Below are positions 16,224-26,312 of a DNA stretch of 64,000 nt, piece after piece. The notes below the pieces were generated by a model, which was not told the DNA's origin, did not search any database, and was given only the letters and a program-made list of their open reading frames with translations. This DNA is from Paenibacillus gallinarum. Lineage in GTDB: Bacteria > Bacillota > Bacilli > Paenibacillales > Paenibacillaceae. Numbering within the stretch: the first letter of the stretch is position 1; the number at the start of each line of letters is the position of its first letter. The translations under genes and the position numbers were made by a program. The stretch is taken from assembly GCF_014836635.1 (NCBI RefSeq), contig NZ_JACSQL010000004.1, positions 62,001 to 126,000 on the forward strand, given 5' to 3'.

Positions 16224-18662
16224 ATGAATGAATCGTCAGAAGCAAATCGCACGAATAATAAAAAAACCAAACTGAATATAACGGGCATGACTTGTGCTGC
16301 ATGTGCGACCCGAATTGAGAAAGGGCTATCGCGCATGGAAGGGGTTAAGGAAGCGAATGTGAATCTGGCGCTGGAACAAGCGTCGGTTACATATGACCCG
16401 GCAGCCGTTGGTGTAAATGATCTGAAGAATAAAATCGATTCCCTAGGATACGGAACTGCTGTCGAGAGTGTGGATCTGAACATCACGGGAATGACCTGTG
16501 CCGCCTGTGCAACCCGGATTGAAAAAGGACTTAGCCGAATGCCTGGGGTTACGAAGGCGAACGTGAACTTGGCGCTAGAAACAGCACATATTGAATATGC
16601 TTCCGGTACAGCAAGCTCTTCTGATTTTGTGAAAAAGGTGGAGCAGCTAGGCTATGGCGCTCTTCCGCAGCAAGCGAAGGAAGATATAGCAGATCTTCGT
16701 CAGAAAGAGCTGGAGCGTAAAAAATGGAAGTGGATCATTTCTGCAATCCTGTCCATCCCATTACTGTGGGCCATGGTAGGTCATTTCTCGTTCACCTCAT
16801 GGATATATGTACCTGATCTGTTCATGAATCCTTGGTTCCAGTGGATTCTTGCAACGCCAATCCAGTTTGTGATTGGGTGGCAATTTTATAGAGGTGCCTA
16901 TGGTGCTCTTCGAAACAAGAGTGCCAATATGGACGTTCTCGTCGCTCTCGGAACCTCGGCAGCGTACTTCTACAGCCTTTATTTGAGTATTGCGTGGACA
17001 ATAGAGGGCGGACATCATGGTGCTGAGCTGTACTATGAGACAAGTGCCATCTTAATTACCCTCGTTCTCGTCGGAAAATGGTTCGAGAGTGTTGCAAAAG
17101 GCCGTTCATCTCAGGCAATCCGCAGTTTGATGGAACTAGCGCCTAGAACAGCTCTTGTCATACGTGACGGGGAAGAGAAGACGATTCCAGCATCAGAGGT
17201 GGTTGCGGGCGATTTATTTATCGTTAAACCCGGGGAGAAGTTTCCGGTTGATGGAGTCGTTGAGAAAGGTTCCTCTTCAGTGGATGAGTCGATGCTGAGC
17301 GGGGAGAGTCTTCCTGTTGATAAGAAACCAGGGGACAATGTATCTGGTGCTACTATTAACAAAAACGGTGCTCTCACTGTTCGGGCAACAAAAGTCGGAG
17401 CGGATACAGCTCTAGCTCAAATTATTAAAGTGGTGGAAGAAGCGCAAGGCTCAAAGGCACCAATTCAACGGATTGCTGACCTTATTTCCGGTATTTTTGT
17501 ACCGATTGTCGTTGCTATTGCGGTGCTAACCTTTGCGGTTTGGTTCTTCTTCGTTGAACAAGGACAATTTGCTAATGCTCTTGAAAAAGCCATTGCGGTA
17601 CTCGTTATTGCATGTCCGTGTGCGCTTGGTCTGGCTACGCCAACTTCCATTATGGCTGGTTCAGGCAGAGCGGCTGAATATGGGATTTTGTTTAAAGGTG
17701 GAGAACATTTAGAGCATGCACAAGAAATAGAGATTGTTGTGCTCGACAAAACAGGAACGGTAACGGAAGGAAAACCACAATTAACAGATGTTATGACTCG
17801 CGATGATCTAGCGGAAGAGGAACTGCTATCCCTTGTTGCCGCTGCCGAGAACGCTTCGGAGCATCCGCTAGCACAGGCGATCGTGCAGGGAATTGGGGCT
17901 AAAGGCATTCGTTTTCCAGAAGCAGAACATTTTGAGAATATTCCTGGCTACGGGGTAAAAGCTAAGGTTAATGGTAAAGAGCTGCTTATCGGAACACGCC
18001 GATTATTAGAACAGCATCAAGTTGATAGTAGGATGGCAGACCAAGGTATGCAGCAACTAGAGGAAAAAGGAAAAACAGCAATGCTGGTGTCTATCGATGG
18101 TAAGTGGGCAGGAACCGTTGCTGTCGCTGATACGATTAAACCAACTTCCCGTGCTGCTGTGCAGCGTCTAAAAGAAATGGGTATTGAAGTGGTTATGATG
18201 ACAGGTGATAACAAGCGGACTGCAGAAGCGGTTGCTAAGGAAGCGGGTATTGATCATGTACTGGCTGAAGTACTTCCCGAAGGCAAAGCAGAAGAAGTAA
18301 AAAAACTTCAGCAGACGGGTAAAAAAGTAGCGATGGCGGGTGACGGCATCAATGATGCACCTGCCCTTGTTACGGCAGATACAGGCATGGCGATGGGAAC
18401 AGGAACTGATGTAGCGATGGAAGCAGCGGATGTTACGCTAATGCGCGGTGATCTGAACAGCATCCCTGATGCAATTATGATGAGTCGCCGTACGATGGGG
18501 AATATCAAACAAAATCTGTTCTGGGCTCTCGGTTATAATGTGATTGGCATTCCTATTGCGGCAATTGGACTGCTTGCTCCATGGCTTGCGGGAGCGGCAA
18601 TGGCACTAAGTTCGGTATCGGTTGTACTGAATGCACTGCGGTTACAGCGAGTGAAGCTATAA
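16224..18662 (+). CDS. copA: Copper-exporting P1B-type ATPase CopA
   Basis: The 812-residue pump carries two N-terminal heavy-metal domains, each with GMTCAAC (C24/C27 and C92/C95), then eight membrane helices with the Cu(I) motif CPC in the sixth. The cytoplasmic parts have TGE-type SGES, the phosphorylation site DKTGT, SEHPLA (the HP motif), MTGDN and GDGINDAP. It pumps Cu(I) out of the cell. A single-gene unit, under its own CsoR operator and closed by a strong terminator. Confidence 0.96.
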   Translation: MNESSEANRTNNKKTKLNITGMTCAACATRIEKGLSRMEGVKEANVNLALEQASVTYDPAAVGVNDLKNKIDSLGYGTAVESVDLNITGMTCAACATRIEKGLSRMPGVTKANVNLALETAHIEYASGTASSSDFVKKVEQLGYGALPQQAKEDIADLRQKELERKKWKWIISAILSIPLLWAMVGHFSFTSWIYVPDLFMNPWFQWILATPIQFVIGWQFYRGAYGALRNKSANMDVLVALGTSAAYFYSLYLSIAWTIEGGHHGAELYYETSAILITLVLVGKWFESVAKGRSSQAIRSLMELAPRTALVIRDGEEKTIPASEVVAGDLFIVKPGEKFPVDGVVEKGSSSVDESMLSGESLPVDKKPGDNVSGATINKNGALTVRATKVGADTALAQIIKVVEEAQGSKAPIQRIADLISGIFVPIVVAIAVLTFAVWFFFVEQGQFANALEKAIAVLVIACPCALGLATPTSIMAGSGRAAEYGILFKGGEHLEHAQEIEIVVLDKTGTVTEGKPQLTDVMTRDDLAEEELLSLVAAAENASEHPLAQAIVQGIGAKGIRFPEAEHFENIPGYGVKAKVNGKELLIGTRRLLEQHQVDSRMADQGMQQLEEKGKTAMLVSIDGKWAGTVAVADTIKPTSRAAVQRLKEMGIEVVMMTGDNKRTAEAVAKEAGIDHVLAEVLPEGKAEEVKKLQQTGKKVAMAGDGINDAPALVTADTGMAMGTGTDVAMEAADVTLMRGDLNSIPDAIMMSRRTMGNIKQNLFWALGYNVIGIPIAAIGLLAPWLAGAAMALSSVSVVLNALRLQRVKL

Positions 18663-18736
18663 GCCAGTGGAAGCTATAACTGAGTACCGAGGTAGAGGCT
18701 TAATGATGATGGAACAGTGAGATTCTTAGGATGTAG

Positions 18737-18788
18737 AAAAAAGATATCCTGGCTGGCTTTTTGAGCGAGTGCAGGATATCTTTTTTTG
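18737..18788 (+). terminator. Terminator of copA
   Basis: A 15-bp stem (AAAAAAGATATCCTG with its complement at 18772-18786) around a 20-base loop ends in a T run. Confidence 0.9.
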
Positions 18789-18841
18789 TTATAGGATGTA
18801 TGAAATAATGAGTCTTAACAGGAAAGAACGGAGGAGATCAT

Positions 18842-19582
18842 ATGGTATCAGCACAATCCAAATCCTATCTATCGTTTATCCGATCGCTTCCGATCAAGGA
18901 TCAGTACTCAAAACAAGATTTATTAGTAGAGGAACTATTAATAGCAAGGGAAGGGCAAGTAGAAATGTATTATGCTCCCCATAATGAGTACATTAATCAG
19001 CATGCGAAGATTGTGATCGTAGGCATAACGCCTGGCTGGACGCAGATGGAACTTGCTTATCAAGCGGCTGTACAGGCTTTCCATAGAGGGGAGACAGATG
19101 AAGAAGCATGTAAGGCAGCGAAAATTGCTGCCCGGTTCGCTGGATCGATGCGTACAAATATTATCAGCATGCTTGAAGAATTGGAGTTACCCCATTATTT
19201 TGGTATCGAAAAAGCAAGTGACTTATTTGACGCAAAGACTACTCTTTTACATACAACGTCCTTACTGCGATACCCGGTTTTTCTCGATAAACAGAACTAC
19301 AACGGACATTTGCCACCATTAACGAATAATGAATTTTTGTATAAAAAAGCAACTGAATCCTTTCCACAAGAAATAAGCATGCTGGACGGGCCCCTGATTA
19401 TTCCGTTAGGGAAGTCAGTTGAGAAGGTGCTACGTCAGCTGGTTCATCAAAACAAGATCCAAGCTGGGAATTTTTTATGGGGATTTCCTCATCCTTCAGG
19501 TGCGAATGGACATCGACACAAGCAGTTCGAAACCGCAAAGCCTGAAATGATACGAACGCTTCGTTATCTTCAAATGAAGTAA
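18842..19582 (+). CDS. Uracil-DNA glycosylase-superfamily protein
   Basis: The 246-residue protein has the two short signatures of the UDG fold: GITPGWTQ, in the position of the G-x-x-P-G motif that holds the catalytic water, and GFPHPSGANGHR, matching the H-P-S DNA-contact loop. It lacks the Cys ligands of the iron-sulfur UDG families. Actual glycosylase activity is uncertain; some members of the superfamily are uncharacterised. ATG 18842 follows GGAGG by 7 bases. Confidence 0.75.
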   Translation: MVSAQSKSYLSFIRSLPIKDQYSKQDLLVEELLIAREGQVEMYYAPHNEYINQHAKIVIVGITPGWTQMELAYQAAVQAFHRGETDEEACKAAKIAARFAGSMRTNIISMLEELELPHYFGIEKASDLFDAKTTLLHTTSLLRYPVFLDKQNYNGHLPPLTNNEFLYKKATESFPQEISMLDGPLIIPLGKSVEKVLRQLVHQNKIQAGNFLWGFPHPSGANGHRHKQFETAKPEMIRTLRYLQMK

Positions 19583-19609
19583 AGTATCGCCCATACAGTT
19601 TATCCAGAG

Positions 19610-20500
19610 CTACGATATGTAAGTGAGCAAGTGCTGAATAAACATCCGATGAGCAAGCGTTGTTTCTAAGCCTGCGGATTGAACCATACTGAATTCTCTT
19701 TCCATCTGGTGCTCTTTTAAATGGATTTGAGCTACTTCTCTGTACTTGATTTCTTTTTGTACAATCCATTCTGACAACAAAGCAATCCCAAGACCGGAGA
19801 CAACTGCTTCTTTCACACCTTGGCTGCTGCAAAAGGAATAAGTCTGTTTAACACGAAGCCCCTGCTCCGCAATGAACTGATCGCTGAAAGCCCGTGTCCC
19901 TGAACCGGATTCCCTGAGCACCCATATTTGGTCTTGAAGCTGCTTAGGTTCGATTACACGTTCTCTTGCCAGTGGATGATCAGAAGGGGCGATTAAAATC
20001 ATTTGGTCTTTCATAAAAGGGGTAACCGTAGACCATTCCGCAGCACTCACTTTTCCTTCTACTAGGCCAATATCCAAAATACCTTCGCGAATTCCTCGCA
20101 TAATTTCTTCTGTATTTCGAATCGTTACTTCGATGTTGACATGGGGATATTGTTTCGCATAATCCGCAATCATGCCGGGGAGAATATACTCACCAATCGT
20201 AAAGCTGGCACCTAGCCGAATCTGACCAGTGACTTCGTGTTGAAGAAGCCGGATGGACTGTTTTGCTCCATCATACAGGTGCATCATTTGTTTTGCGTGC
20301 TTATACAGAATTTCTCCTGCTTCTGTTAAGCGGACCTGTTTCGAAGAACGATGAAGCAGCTTAGCTCCCATCTCATTCTCCAAATTACGGATGTGAAGAC
20401 TGACTCCAGGCTGAGATAGGTTAAGCGATTCAGCTGCTTTAGAGAAGTGACGCAGCTCTGCAACAGTAACGAATACCCGTAAAGTATCTGTAATCATCAT
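19610..20500 (-). CDS. LysR-family regulator, divergent from YeiH-type transporter
   Basis: The 296-residue protein has an N-terminal LysR helix-turn-helix (FVTVAELRHFSKAAESLNLSQPGVSLHIRNLE) and a two-lobed effector domain (about 90-290). It faces the putative sulfate-exporter gene across a 184-base gap, the same pairing as yeiE-yeiH in Escherichia coli, so that gene is the likely target. Two ATG codons follow AAAGGAG; either could start it. Confidence 0.9.
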   Translation of the reverse strand: MMITDTLRVFVTVAELRHFSKAAESLNLSQPGVSLHIRNLENEMGAKLLHRSSKQVRLTEAGEILYKHAKQMMHLYDGAKQSIRLLQHEVTGQIRLGASFTIGEYILPGMIADYAKQYPHVNIEVTIRNTEEIMRGIREGILDIGLVEGKVSAAEWSTVTPFMKDQMILIAPSDHPLARERVIEPKQLQDQIWVLRESGSGTRAFSDQFIAEQGLRVKQTYSFCSSQGVKEAVVSGLGIALLSEWIVQKEIKYREVAQIHLKEHQMEREFSMVQSAGLETTLAHRMFIQHLLTYIS

Positions 20501-20684
20501 TATTCTCCTTTGATAATTGTTTTGCTATGAGACATGAGAGAAGTCGATCGTTCGTTATTTCAATCATAAGTATTTGTAATGATTGGCATAGCATATCGGT
20601 ATTTCACTCGCGAAACACGATCAACTATAGTAAAGACATGAGAACACGCAGAAGTCATCTAGGTTAAACAAGGAGTGTTTGAAA

Positions 20685-21725
20685 ATGAGCAAATCTATGG
20701 CTGCACCCCAAAGAGGGCCGAATAAACAAGGCTTCTTCCTAGGGATTGGTATTACACTTGCTATCGCGCTTGTCGCAAGATTTTTAGCAATGCTTCCTTT
20801 TTTAAGTATTATGGGCCAGCTTGTACTTGCGATCTTGCTGGGGATGATTTACAGGGCATTCTTCCCTATTCCTGAGAACGCCTCAGGCGGCATATCATTC
20901 TCCAGTAAAAAGCTGCTTCGATACGGAATTATTCTGTTGGGAGTAAGACTTAACTTGGCAGACGTAATTGAAGCGGGACCGAAAGTACTGGCCATCGCCA
21001 TTATCAATATTATTTTTGCTATCGTGGTGGTCTATGTACTGACGAGAGTATTCAAAGTAGATCAGAAGCTGGGTATTCTAACGGCTTGCGGTACAGCCAT
21101 CTGCGGGGCAGCTGCGGTGGTCGCTATTTCTCCACAGTTAAAGGCAAGTGATGAAGATACAGCCATAAGCGCGGCAACGGTCGCAATCCTTGGCACCATT
21201 TTCACTTTACTCTATACGCTATTGTACCCTGTACTTGGATTAACTGCATCTGGATACGGCATCTTCTCTGGTGCAACGCTTCACGAAATCGCTCATGTCA
21301 TTGCCGCAGCAGATCCGGGCGGACAAAGTGCAGTCGATCTGGCGGTTATCGTTAAATTGTCCCGCGTTGCTATGCTTGTTCCGATTGCTATCGTGATTGG
21401 GATGTGGAGTGCTCGTAAGGAGCGCATTGAACATGGCGGCAGCGCAAAAATGAGTGTTCGTGATATCCCTATTCCTTGGTTCATTGTTGGTTTCTTGGTT
21501 ATGAGCGGTATAAATACACTGGGTATTATCCCACCTGCTATGGTTTCTGGTATCATTACGATTTCTTATCTTTTGATTGGTATGGCGATGGCCGGTCTTG
21601 GACTCGGTGTTCAGTTTTCTACATTTAGAAAAAAAGGACTACCTTCGTTTATTGCAGGCGGTATCGGTTCGATTCTGTTATCCCTTCTTGGTTTTGCACT
21701 CGTACATTTATTCGGACTTGCATAA
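20685..21725 (+). CDS. YeiH-family putative sulfate exporter
   Basis: The 346-residue membrane protein has about ten helices and the family motifs LLRYGIILLGVRL and CGTAICGAAAV. ATG 20685 sits 9 bases after AGGAG; the in-frame TTG at 20679 is too close. The family is named as putative sulfate exporters, with transport direction and substrate not settled. Likely activated by the divergent LysR regulator. Confidence 0.88.
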   Translation: MSKSMAAPQRGPNKQGFFLGIGITLAIALVARFLAMLPFLSIMGQLVLAILLGMIYRAFFPIPENASGGISFSSKKLLRYGIILLGVRLNLADVIEAGPKVLAIAIINIIFAIVVVYVLTRVFKVDQKLGILTACGTAICGAAAVVAISPQLKASDEDTAISAATVAILGTIFTLLYTLLYPVLGLTASGYGIFSGATLHEIAHVIAAADPGGQSAVDLAVIVKLSRVAMLVPIAIVIGMWSARKERIEHGGSAKMSVRDIPIPWFIVGFLVMSGINTLGIIPPAMVSGIITISYLLIGMAMAGLGLGVQFSTFRKKGLPSFIAGGIGSILLSLLGFALVHLFGLA

Positions 21726-21735
21726 GGTAAAAGAC

Positions 21736-21772
21736 AAAAGCCCTTGGGAATCATTGATCCTCAAGGGCTTTT
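21736..21772. terminator. Bidirectional terminator overlapping the anti-sigma gene end
   Basis: AAAAGCCCTTG pairs with CAAGGGCTTTT around a 13-base centre. It lies between convergent genes, and the last codons and stop of the anti-sigma gene are inside the hairpin. Confidence 0.88.
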
Positions 21773-22563
21773 ATATTCTCTATAAATTCATCATAAGGTA
21801 TCTCTTCCATAGCTGAAGAATTCGGTGCAGATCCGATGGAAGACACAAGATTATCTGCTGAAACCACGTATACATTCTGGGTTTCTCCTGCTAGATTATA
21901 CGTATCTAATTTTTCTGTTTTCTTCAAAAAAAGCACGACTCTATCTTCTGCCTCAAAGGGAAGATCGGTCAGATTTACTGTCTCACTTCGGTTAATTTTC
22001 AGTGCACTTGGCACCTCATTTACATGAGAGATCATGATTTTCTCTACATCACCTTGCAGACCAAGTCCATCCCGATTTGGATTTGTTATTTTCAGCTCCG
22101 CAATCAGATCCGCTTCTTTAATCAAATCTTGTAACCAAAGTTCCTGGTCCGAAAATCTCAATTTGGATTGCTCCTCTTTAGATGACGAATCCGCTATCTC
22201 CTCATGTTGTTTAGCGTTTCTATTCGTTTCCTTCTGAGTCATGGAGTAGGCCTCGCTATCCGTTGATTCCGCTGTGGACTCGGCAGATGGGCCAGCTTCG
22301 CTCATACTGATCATTTCTGGCTGGCTGGGTGTAAGTTCCGTACCGGGCAGAAACCACCATACTGCGGCTATAAGACTGCTGCATATAGCGACCGTCGGCA
22401 GGATGCGTTTAAGCCAAACGGTTTGTTTTTTGGGAGCCGGATTCTGTGAAATACGCTGCACCGACTGCATTACTCGCCGTTTGTGCTCTTCTGTGAAAGG
22501 TTCATCTGCAAAAGGATCTTCCTTAACCCGTTTTTCCCACTCTTCATGATGTTTTTTTGTCAT
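21751..22563 (-). CDS. Membrane anti-sigma-factor-like protein
   Basis: The 270-residue protein has a charged cytoplasmic N-terminus (about 1-48), one membrane helix (about 50-68, ILPTVAICSSLIAAVWWF) and a Ser/Glu-rich extracellular stalk and domain. Its ATG overlaps the stop of the ECF sigma gene by 4 bases, the usual sigma/anti-sigma arrangement. It probably holds the sigma factor inactive until an envelope signal. The zinc-binding HxxxCxxC motif is absent. Confidence 0.8.
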   Translation of the reverse strand: MTKKHHEEWEKRVKEDPFADEPFTEEHKRRVMQSVQRISQNPAPKKQTVWLKRILPTVAICSSLIAAVWWFLPGTELTPSQPEMISMSEAGPSAESTAESTDSEAYSMTQKETNRNAKQHEEIADSSSKEEQSKLRFSDQELWLQDLIKEADLIAELKITNPNRDGLGLQGDVEKIMISHVNEVPSALKINRSETVNLTDLPFEAEDRVVLFLKKTEKLDTYNLAGETQNVYVVSADNLVSSIGSAPNSSAMEEIPYDEFIENIKALEDQ

Positions 22564-23135
22564 TCTGCCCGCCTCCCTAGTTCTTTTTGTACCTTTTCCT
22601 TTGCTCTGGAAAGACGCGATTTAACTGTACCCTCAGATATATGGAGGATATTTGCGATCTCATGAATTTTCATTTCATATTTTAAGGCAAGAATGAGTAC
22701 TTCCCGCGATTTGACAGATAAGCTCATAATAATCTCCCATATCGAATTCTCATAGTGTTGTTCCATGACGATCGATTCGGCAGAAGGGGCTATTCGGCTA
22801 TTCGGGGATAAAGCACTGCTTCCCGCTGTTTTTTCATCATCTATCGAGTAAAGTTTACTGCCGAGGCTCTGACGAAAGAAACGAGATCTCCGGTAGGAAT
22901 GAACTGTATTTCGTGTGATGGTGATCAGCCATGTTTTGAGAGAAGCTTCACCCCGGTAGGTGTGAATTCCTTGATAGGCCTTAATAAAAACCTCTTGCGA
23001 AATATCATCGGCATGGTCCCGGCTTCCGGTCAGAAAAAAAGCATAATTCCATACGTCGTTACCATAGTCGTCCATGATTTGATATAAAGTATCGTTATCC
23101 AGCGTAACTGCATGTTTAAGATCGCTGTAATCCAA
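22560..23135 (-). CDS. ECF-type RNA polymerase sigma factor
   Basis: The 191-residue protein has sigma region 2 (about 25-95; ADDISQEVFIKAYQGIHTYRGEASLKTWLITITRN) and region 4 (about 130-185; EIANILHISEGTVKSRLSRAKEKV). The start is a TTG at 23135, 7 bases after GAGGTG; an in-frame TGA lies three codons upstream and the next Met is at residue 21, so TTG is the only sensible start. Co-translated with the anti-sigma gene. Confidence 0.9.
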   Translation of the reverse strand: MDYSDLKHAVTLDNDTLYQIMDDYGNDVWNYAFFLTGSRDHADDISQEVFIKAYQGIHTYRGEASLKTWLITITRNTVHSYRRSRFFRQSLGSKLYSIDDEKTAGSSALSPNSRIAPSAESIVMEQHYENSIWEIIMSLSVKSREVLILALKYEMKIHEIANILHISEGTVKSRLSRAKEKVQKELGRRAE

Positions 23136-23376
23136 GCTTGCTCACCTCACTACTCTATAGACTACACGAAGTCGAAATAAGTTCCTAGATTCAAAGATGT
23201 TCCTCAACACTCTACTTATGTAATTCATGCTAAAATAAATTAATGGAGCAGGAAATGATTTTCAAAATAATATCTGCTGCCTGTAAAGAGGGGTTAGAGA
23301 TAGAACATGATCATAACTGGGTAATGTACTTAGTACATCTCTGTAATGATCACATCAAGGAAGGAGAAAAGGCATC

Positions 23377-23754
23377 ATGAAGAAATACGGTCTTATGTTA
23401 GGCGTGTTATTGATCCTGATTCTTTCTGCATGTTCGCAGAAGGAAGAATTACCGCCATATGCGGATAGCTTGACAGGGAGTAGTGAAGTGCTGATTCGAA
23501 AGGAAGAGGCATCTAGGACTATCACGGATGAACAAGAATTATCGGATATGATTGTTCTCTTAAACCAGGGCAAGGCAATCGAGCCGCCTGAGGAAGCACA
23601 AGGGATTAACCCTGCGACTGCAAAAGAAGCGGTTCTTATGCATTTTCCAAAAGTAGATCTTGTATATATTGGGGATGGTCATGTACTGAGTGGGCTTGAT
23701 GGCACGTACTATGAGATTCCAGAAGACATTGAAGATTACCTGAAAGTTAAATAG
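23377..23754 (+). CDS. Small lipoprotein of unknown function
   Basis: The 125-residue protein has a lipoprotein signal with lipobox LSAC (Cys at about 19) and a short acidic mature part. It has two segments of mixed alpha/beta character and ends DIEDYLKVK. ATG follows AAGGAAGGAG. It is 16 bases upstream of the nitroreductase gene and probably co-transcribed with it. I do not recognise the family. Confidence 0.8.
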   Translation: MKKYGLMLGVLLILILSACSQKEELPPYADSLTGSSEVLIRKEEASRTITDEQELSDMIVLLNQGKAIEPPEEAQGINPATAKEAVLMHFPKVDLVYIGDGHVLSGLDGTYYEIPEDIEDYLKVK

Positions 23755-23770
23755 AAGGAGTGAGTGAGAA

Positions 23771-24514
23771 ATGAACGATACAATTAATTTATTGATGAAT
23801 CACAAGTCAATTCGTAAATACAAATATGAACCCGTGACAGAGGAACAGCTAGAAACGATCATAGCGGCAGGACAGATGGCCTCGTCTTCAAGTAACGTAC
23901 AAGCTTATAGTGTTATAGCAGTTACGGATTCCGAGCTGAAAGCAAAAGTGGCAGGTTTTGCGGGGAACCAAGCTTATATAAACGAGTGCCCTGTTTTCCT
24001 CGTGTGGTGCGCAGATATGTACAGACTTCGTGAAACGGCTGCAACACAGGCTGCAGGGGTAGAAACCTACGAAAATACCATGGAGAATTTTGTGGTGTCC
24101 ACCATTGATGTAGCGCTCGCCGCTCAGAATGCTGCTGTTGCTGCGGAATCTCTGGGACTGGGTGTTGTGTACATCGGGGGAGTCCGTAATAACATCGAAG
24201 AACTCTCTGAAGTGCTGGGACTTCCTGAACTCGTTTACCCTGTATTTGGTATGTGCCTTGGTGTACCGGATCAGGATCCTGTGCTTCGTCCGTGTCTTCC
24301 GTTGAAAGCTGTTTTGCATAGAAACGGCTATGACAAAGAGCAGTCCCTTGCCGGAGTAAAAGAGTATGATGAGACCTTATCTGCTTATATGCGTGAACGA
24401 TCTAATGGGAAGCAGTCTGCTACCTGGTCTGAGATGATGACGAAACGACTGACGGAGCCTGCTCGTCTTCAGCTTAAATCATTCCTTGATGGTAAAGGGT
24501 TTATGAAACGCTAG
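23771..24514 (+). CDS. NfsA/NfrA-type FMN-dependent nitroreductase
   Basis: The 247-residue protein starts with LMNHKSIRKYKYEPV, the FMN-phosphate binding HRSxRxY-like motif of nitroreductases, and has ASSSSNVQAYSVIAV and the LGLGVVYIGGVRN segment typical of NAD(P)H-dependent NfsA/NfrA1 proteins. It would reduce nitroaromatics, quinones or flavins with NADPH in the cytoplasm. AAGGAG lies 12 bases before the ATG. Confidence 0.9.
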   Translation: MNDTINLLMNHKSIRKYKYEPVTEEQLETIIAAGQMASSSSNVQAYSVIAVTDSELKAKVAGFAGNQAYINECPVFLVWCADMYRLRETAATQAAGVETYENTMENFVVSTIDVALAAQNAAVAAESLGLGVVYIGGVRNNIEELSEVLGLPELVYPVFGMCLGVPDQDPVLRPCLPLKAVLHRNGYDKEQSLAGVKEYDETLSAYMRERSNGKQSATWSEMMTKRLTEPARLQLKSFLDGKGFMKR

Positions 24515-24546
24515 TATCGAATTTAATTTGTTATACGAATAAAAAA

Positions 24547-24582
24547 GGAGAGCCCCTCGCATTGAATTGCGAGGGGCTCTCC
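24547..24582 (-). terminator. Terminator of the thiamine-precursor operon
   Basis: A 15-bp perfect stem (GGAGAGCCCCTCGCA) with a 6-base loop is followed, on the minus strand, by six T residues. It also lies 32 bases after the convergent nitroreductase gene and may stop that transcript, although no T run follows on the plus strand. Confidence 0.88.
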
Positions 24583-24614
24583 ACGTATGTAGAGCGAGTA
24601 TTAGCGTACGTAAA

Positions 24615-25427
24615 CTATGAATATAGGTTGTAAAACTGTTTCGTGTTCTTATAAAACAGTTCTGCCGCGATTTCAAGCTTAACCCCAGTGACATCACACC
24701 AGGCACGAATCACGTCTTTTACCATCCGGGGATGGGTTTTATGAGCAGCAAAAGGCCCCTCAAAAGGCCATGGACCATCGGTCTCTGCCATGATTTGATT
24801 ATGCGGATATTTGCTTGCGAGATCTTGAATTTCTTTTTCATATACAAGATCGGGTGTGAAAGAAATATAATACCCATTCTCGGCCATTCTGCGGATCGTA
24901 TCATCGGACCCCTTAAACCAGTGGAAATGGGCTTTCTTTACTTGATGCTTCTCCAGCAAATCACAGGCAAGATCAGCATCCTCATAAACGGCATGGAGAA
25001 TAATTGGTTTGTCATGCTTCTTGGCAAAGATAATAAACTGTTCCAGCATGGAGATATAAGGGTCCATATCAAAAGGCTGTCCTGCCTTTTCCGCTTCCAT
25101 CCGTGAATAGTAGGGTAGTCCAACCTCCCCAACAGCGATCATGGAATCCGTGTGATTCTCCATCCAGTCCAGCAGTTCATTCAGCTGTTCTGTACTTGGA
25201 ATGGATTGCTCTGGATGATATCCATAGGCAGGATAGATTAATTCAGGCGCAGCGGCAGCAGCTCTCTCTATTTTCTGGCAAGAGGCGAGCTGAGTAGATA
25301 CCGCAATTACTGATTTTACTCCATTTGGAGCAAGAGACAATCGTAGCGGCTGTATATCATCCTCATACTGATCGAGGTGAATATGTGCATCAATAACCGG
25401 ACATCCAAAATCTTCGGTTTGCTGCAA
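24615..25427 (-). CDS. TatD-family metal-dependent hydrolase in the TPP operon
   Basis: The 270-residue protein keeps the TatD metal ligands: DAHIHLD near the N-terminus, GEVGL (Glu), ILHAV (His), AHFHWF (His, in place of the usual HCFSG) and ETDGPW (Asp). The start is a TTG 8 bases after AAGGAGGTG. It is the last gene of the riboswitch-controlled operon, 24 bases after the ATPase gene. TatD proteins are nucleases or general hydrolases; here a role in processing a thiamine breakdown product is possible, but this is inference from position. Confidence 0.85.
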   Translation of the reverse strand: MQQTEDFGCPVIDAHIHLDQYEDDIQPLRLSLAPNGVKSVIAVSTQLASCQKIERAAAAAPELIYPAYGYHPEQSIPSTEQLNELLDWMENHTDSMIAVGEVGLPYYSRMEAEKAGQPFDMDPYISMLEQFIIFAKKHDKPIILHAVYEDADLACDLLEKHQVKKAHFHWFKGSDDTIRRMAENGYYISFTPDLVYEKEIQDLASKYPHNQIMAETDGPWPFEGPFAAHKTHPRMVKDVIRAWCDVTGVKLEIAAELFYKNTKQFYNLYS

Positions 25428-25451
25428 GTGTTCTTCACCTCCTTGTCTAGA

Positions 25452-26249
25452 TTACAACGGGCGGCTTCGTTCTTTTTCCGCGCGTAACCAGCCTGACATC
25501 TGTCTCTTTAATGCAAGAAAGTCAGGGCTCTCGGTAATTTGTTCTTGTCTTGGTCTTGCAAAAGGAACCCGAATCTCATGAAGAACGGTAGCAGGCCGGC
25601 TGGAAAATACATAGATTCGATCAGATAGTAATAAGGCTTCTTCAATATTATGAGTAATAAAAAGCACCGATCGGCGGTACTGTTCCCATATACCGAGCAG
25701 CCATTCCTGCATCTCGCTTCTAGTGAGCGCATCGAGCGCACTAAACGGCTCATCAAGCAGCATGAGCTCCTGAGGACTTAGTAGCGCGCGTACGAAAGCG
25801 GCCCTCTGCTGCATCCCGCCAGAGAGCATATGGGGATAGGCATTTTCGAAACCATCAAGGCCCGCTTGTCTAATCCAGTGGAGGATCTCATCTTCGCTAA
25901 GCTTCTCGCTCTTAGCAGCATGCTCTCGAGGAGCGACCTCACTAGAAAGCTTGATATTATCTATGATTGTACGCCAAGGAAAAAGCGCCGGTTGCTGGGG
26001 CATATAGCTGATATGCCCTCGTTCTCCTGTTACCACTTCTCCATTCATGTGGATACTTCCTGCCCCGGGAGCAAGAAGACCGCCAATAATTTGAAATAGA
26101 GAGCTCTTGCCGCTGCCGGAAGGACCGACAATTGAGACGAATTCTCCCTTCTGAACCGTAAGTGAAATATCGTTAAGGACCTGGAGATTTTTCTTCTTCT
26201 CTCGGAAGGAGAGAGCGATCTCTCTGACTTCTAGAGCGGGTACATTCAT
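25452..26249 (-). CDS. thiZ: ABC transporter ATPase for thiamine precursor (ThiZ-like)
   Basis: The 265-residue ATPase is of the NitT/TauT family: Walker A GPSGSGKS, signature LSGGMQQR, Walker B LMLLDEPFSALD and the switch His in FITHN. It energises uptake through the permease encoded upstream. The substrate is assigned from the operon: TPP riboswitch, ThiY-like binding protein and thiamine-binding protein. Confidence 0.88.
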   Translation of the reverse strand: MNVPALEVREIALSFREKKKNLQVLNDISLTVQKGEFVSIVGPSGSGKSSLFQIIGGLLAPGAGSIHMNGEVVTGERGHISYMPQQPALFPWRTIIDNIKLSSEVAPREHAAKSEKLSEDEILHWIRQAGLDGFENAYPHMLSGGMQQRAAFVRALLSPQELMLLDEPFSALDALTRSEMQEWLLGIWEQYRRSVLFITHNIEEALLLSDRIYVFSSRPATVLHEIRVPFARPRQEQITESPDFLALKRQMSGWLRAEKERSRPL

Positions 26250-26312
26250 GTGCAGTTATCTCCTTTCCATTCCGGAATGAATTGTTTATTTGCTGAAACT
26301 GCTGCAGAAATA

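Noticed and set aside
17465..17908. 147-codon minus-strand frame opposite copA
   Set aside because: Ser/Ala-rich antisense shadow of the ATPase gene.
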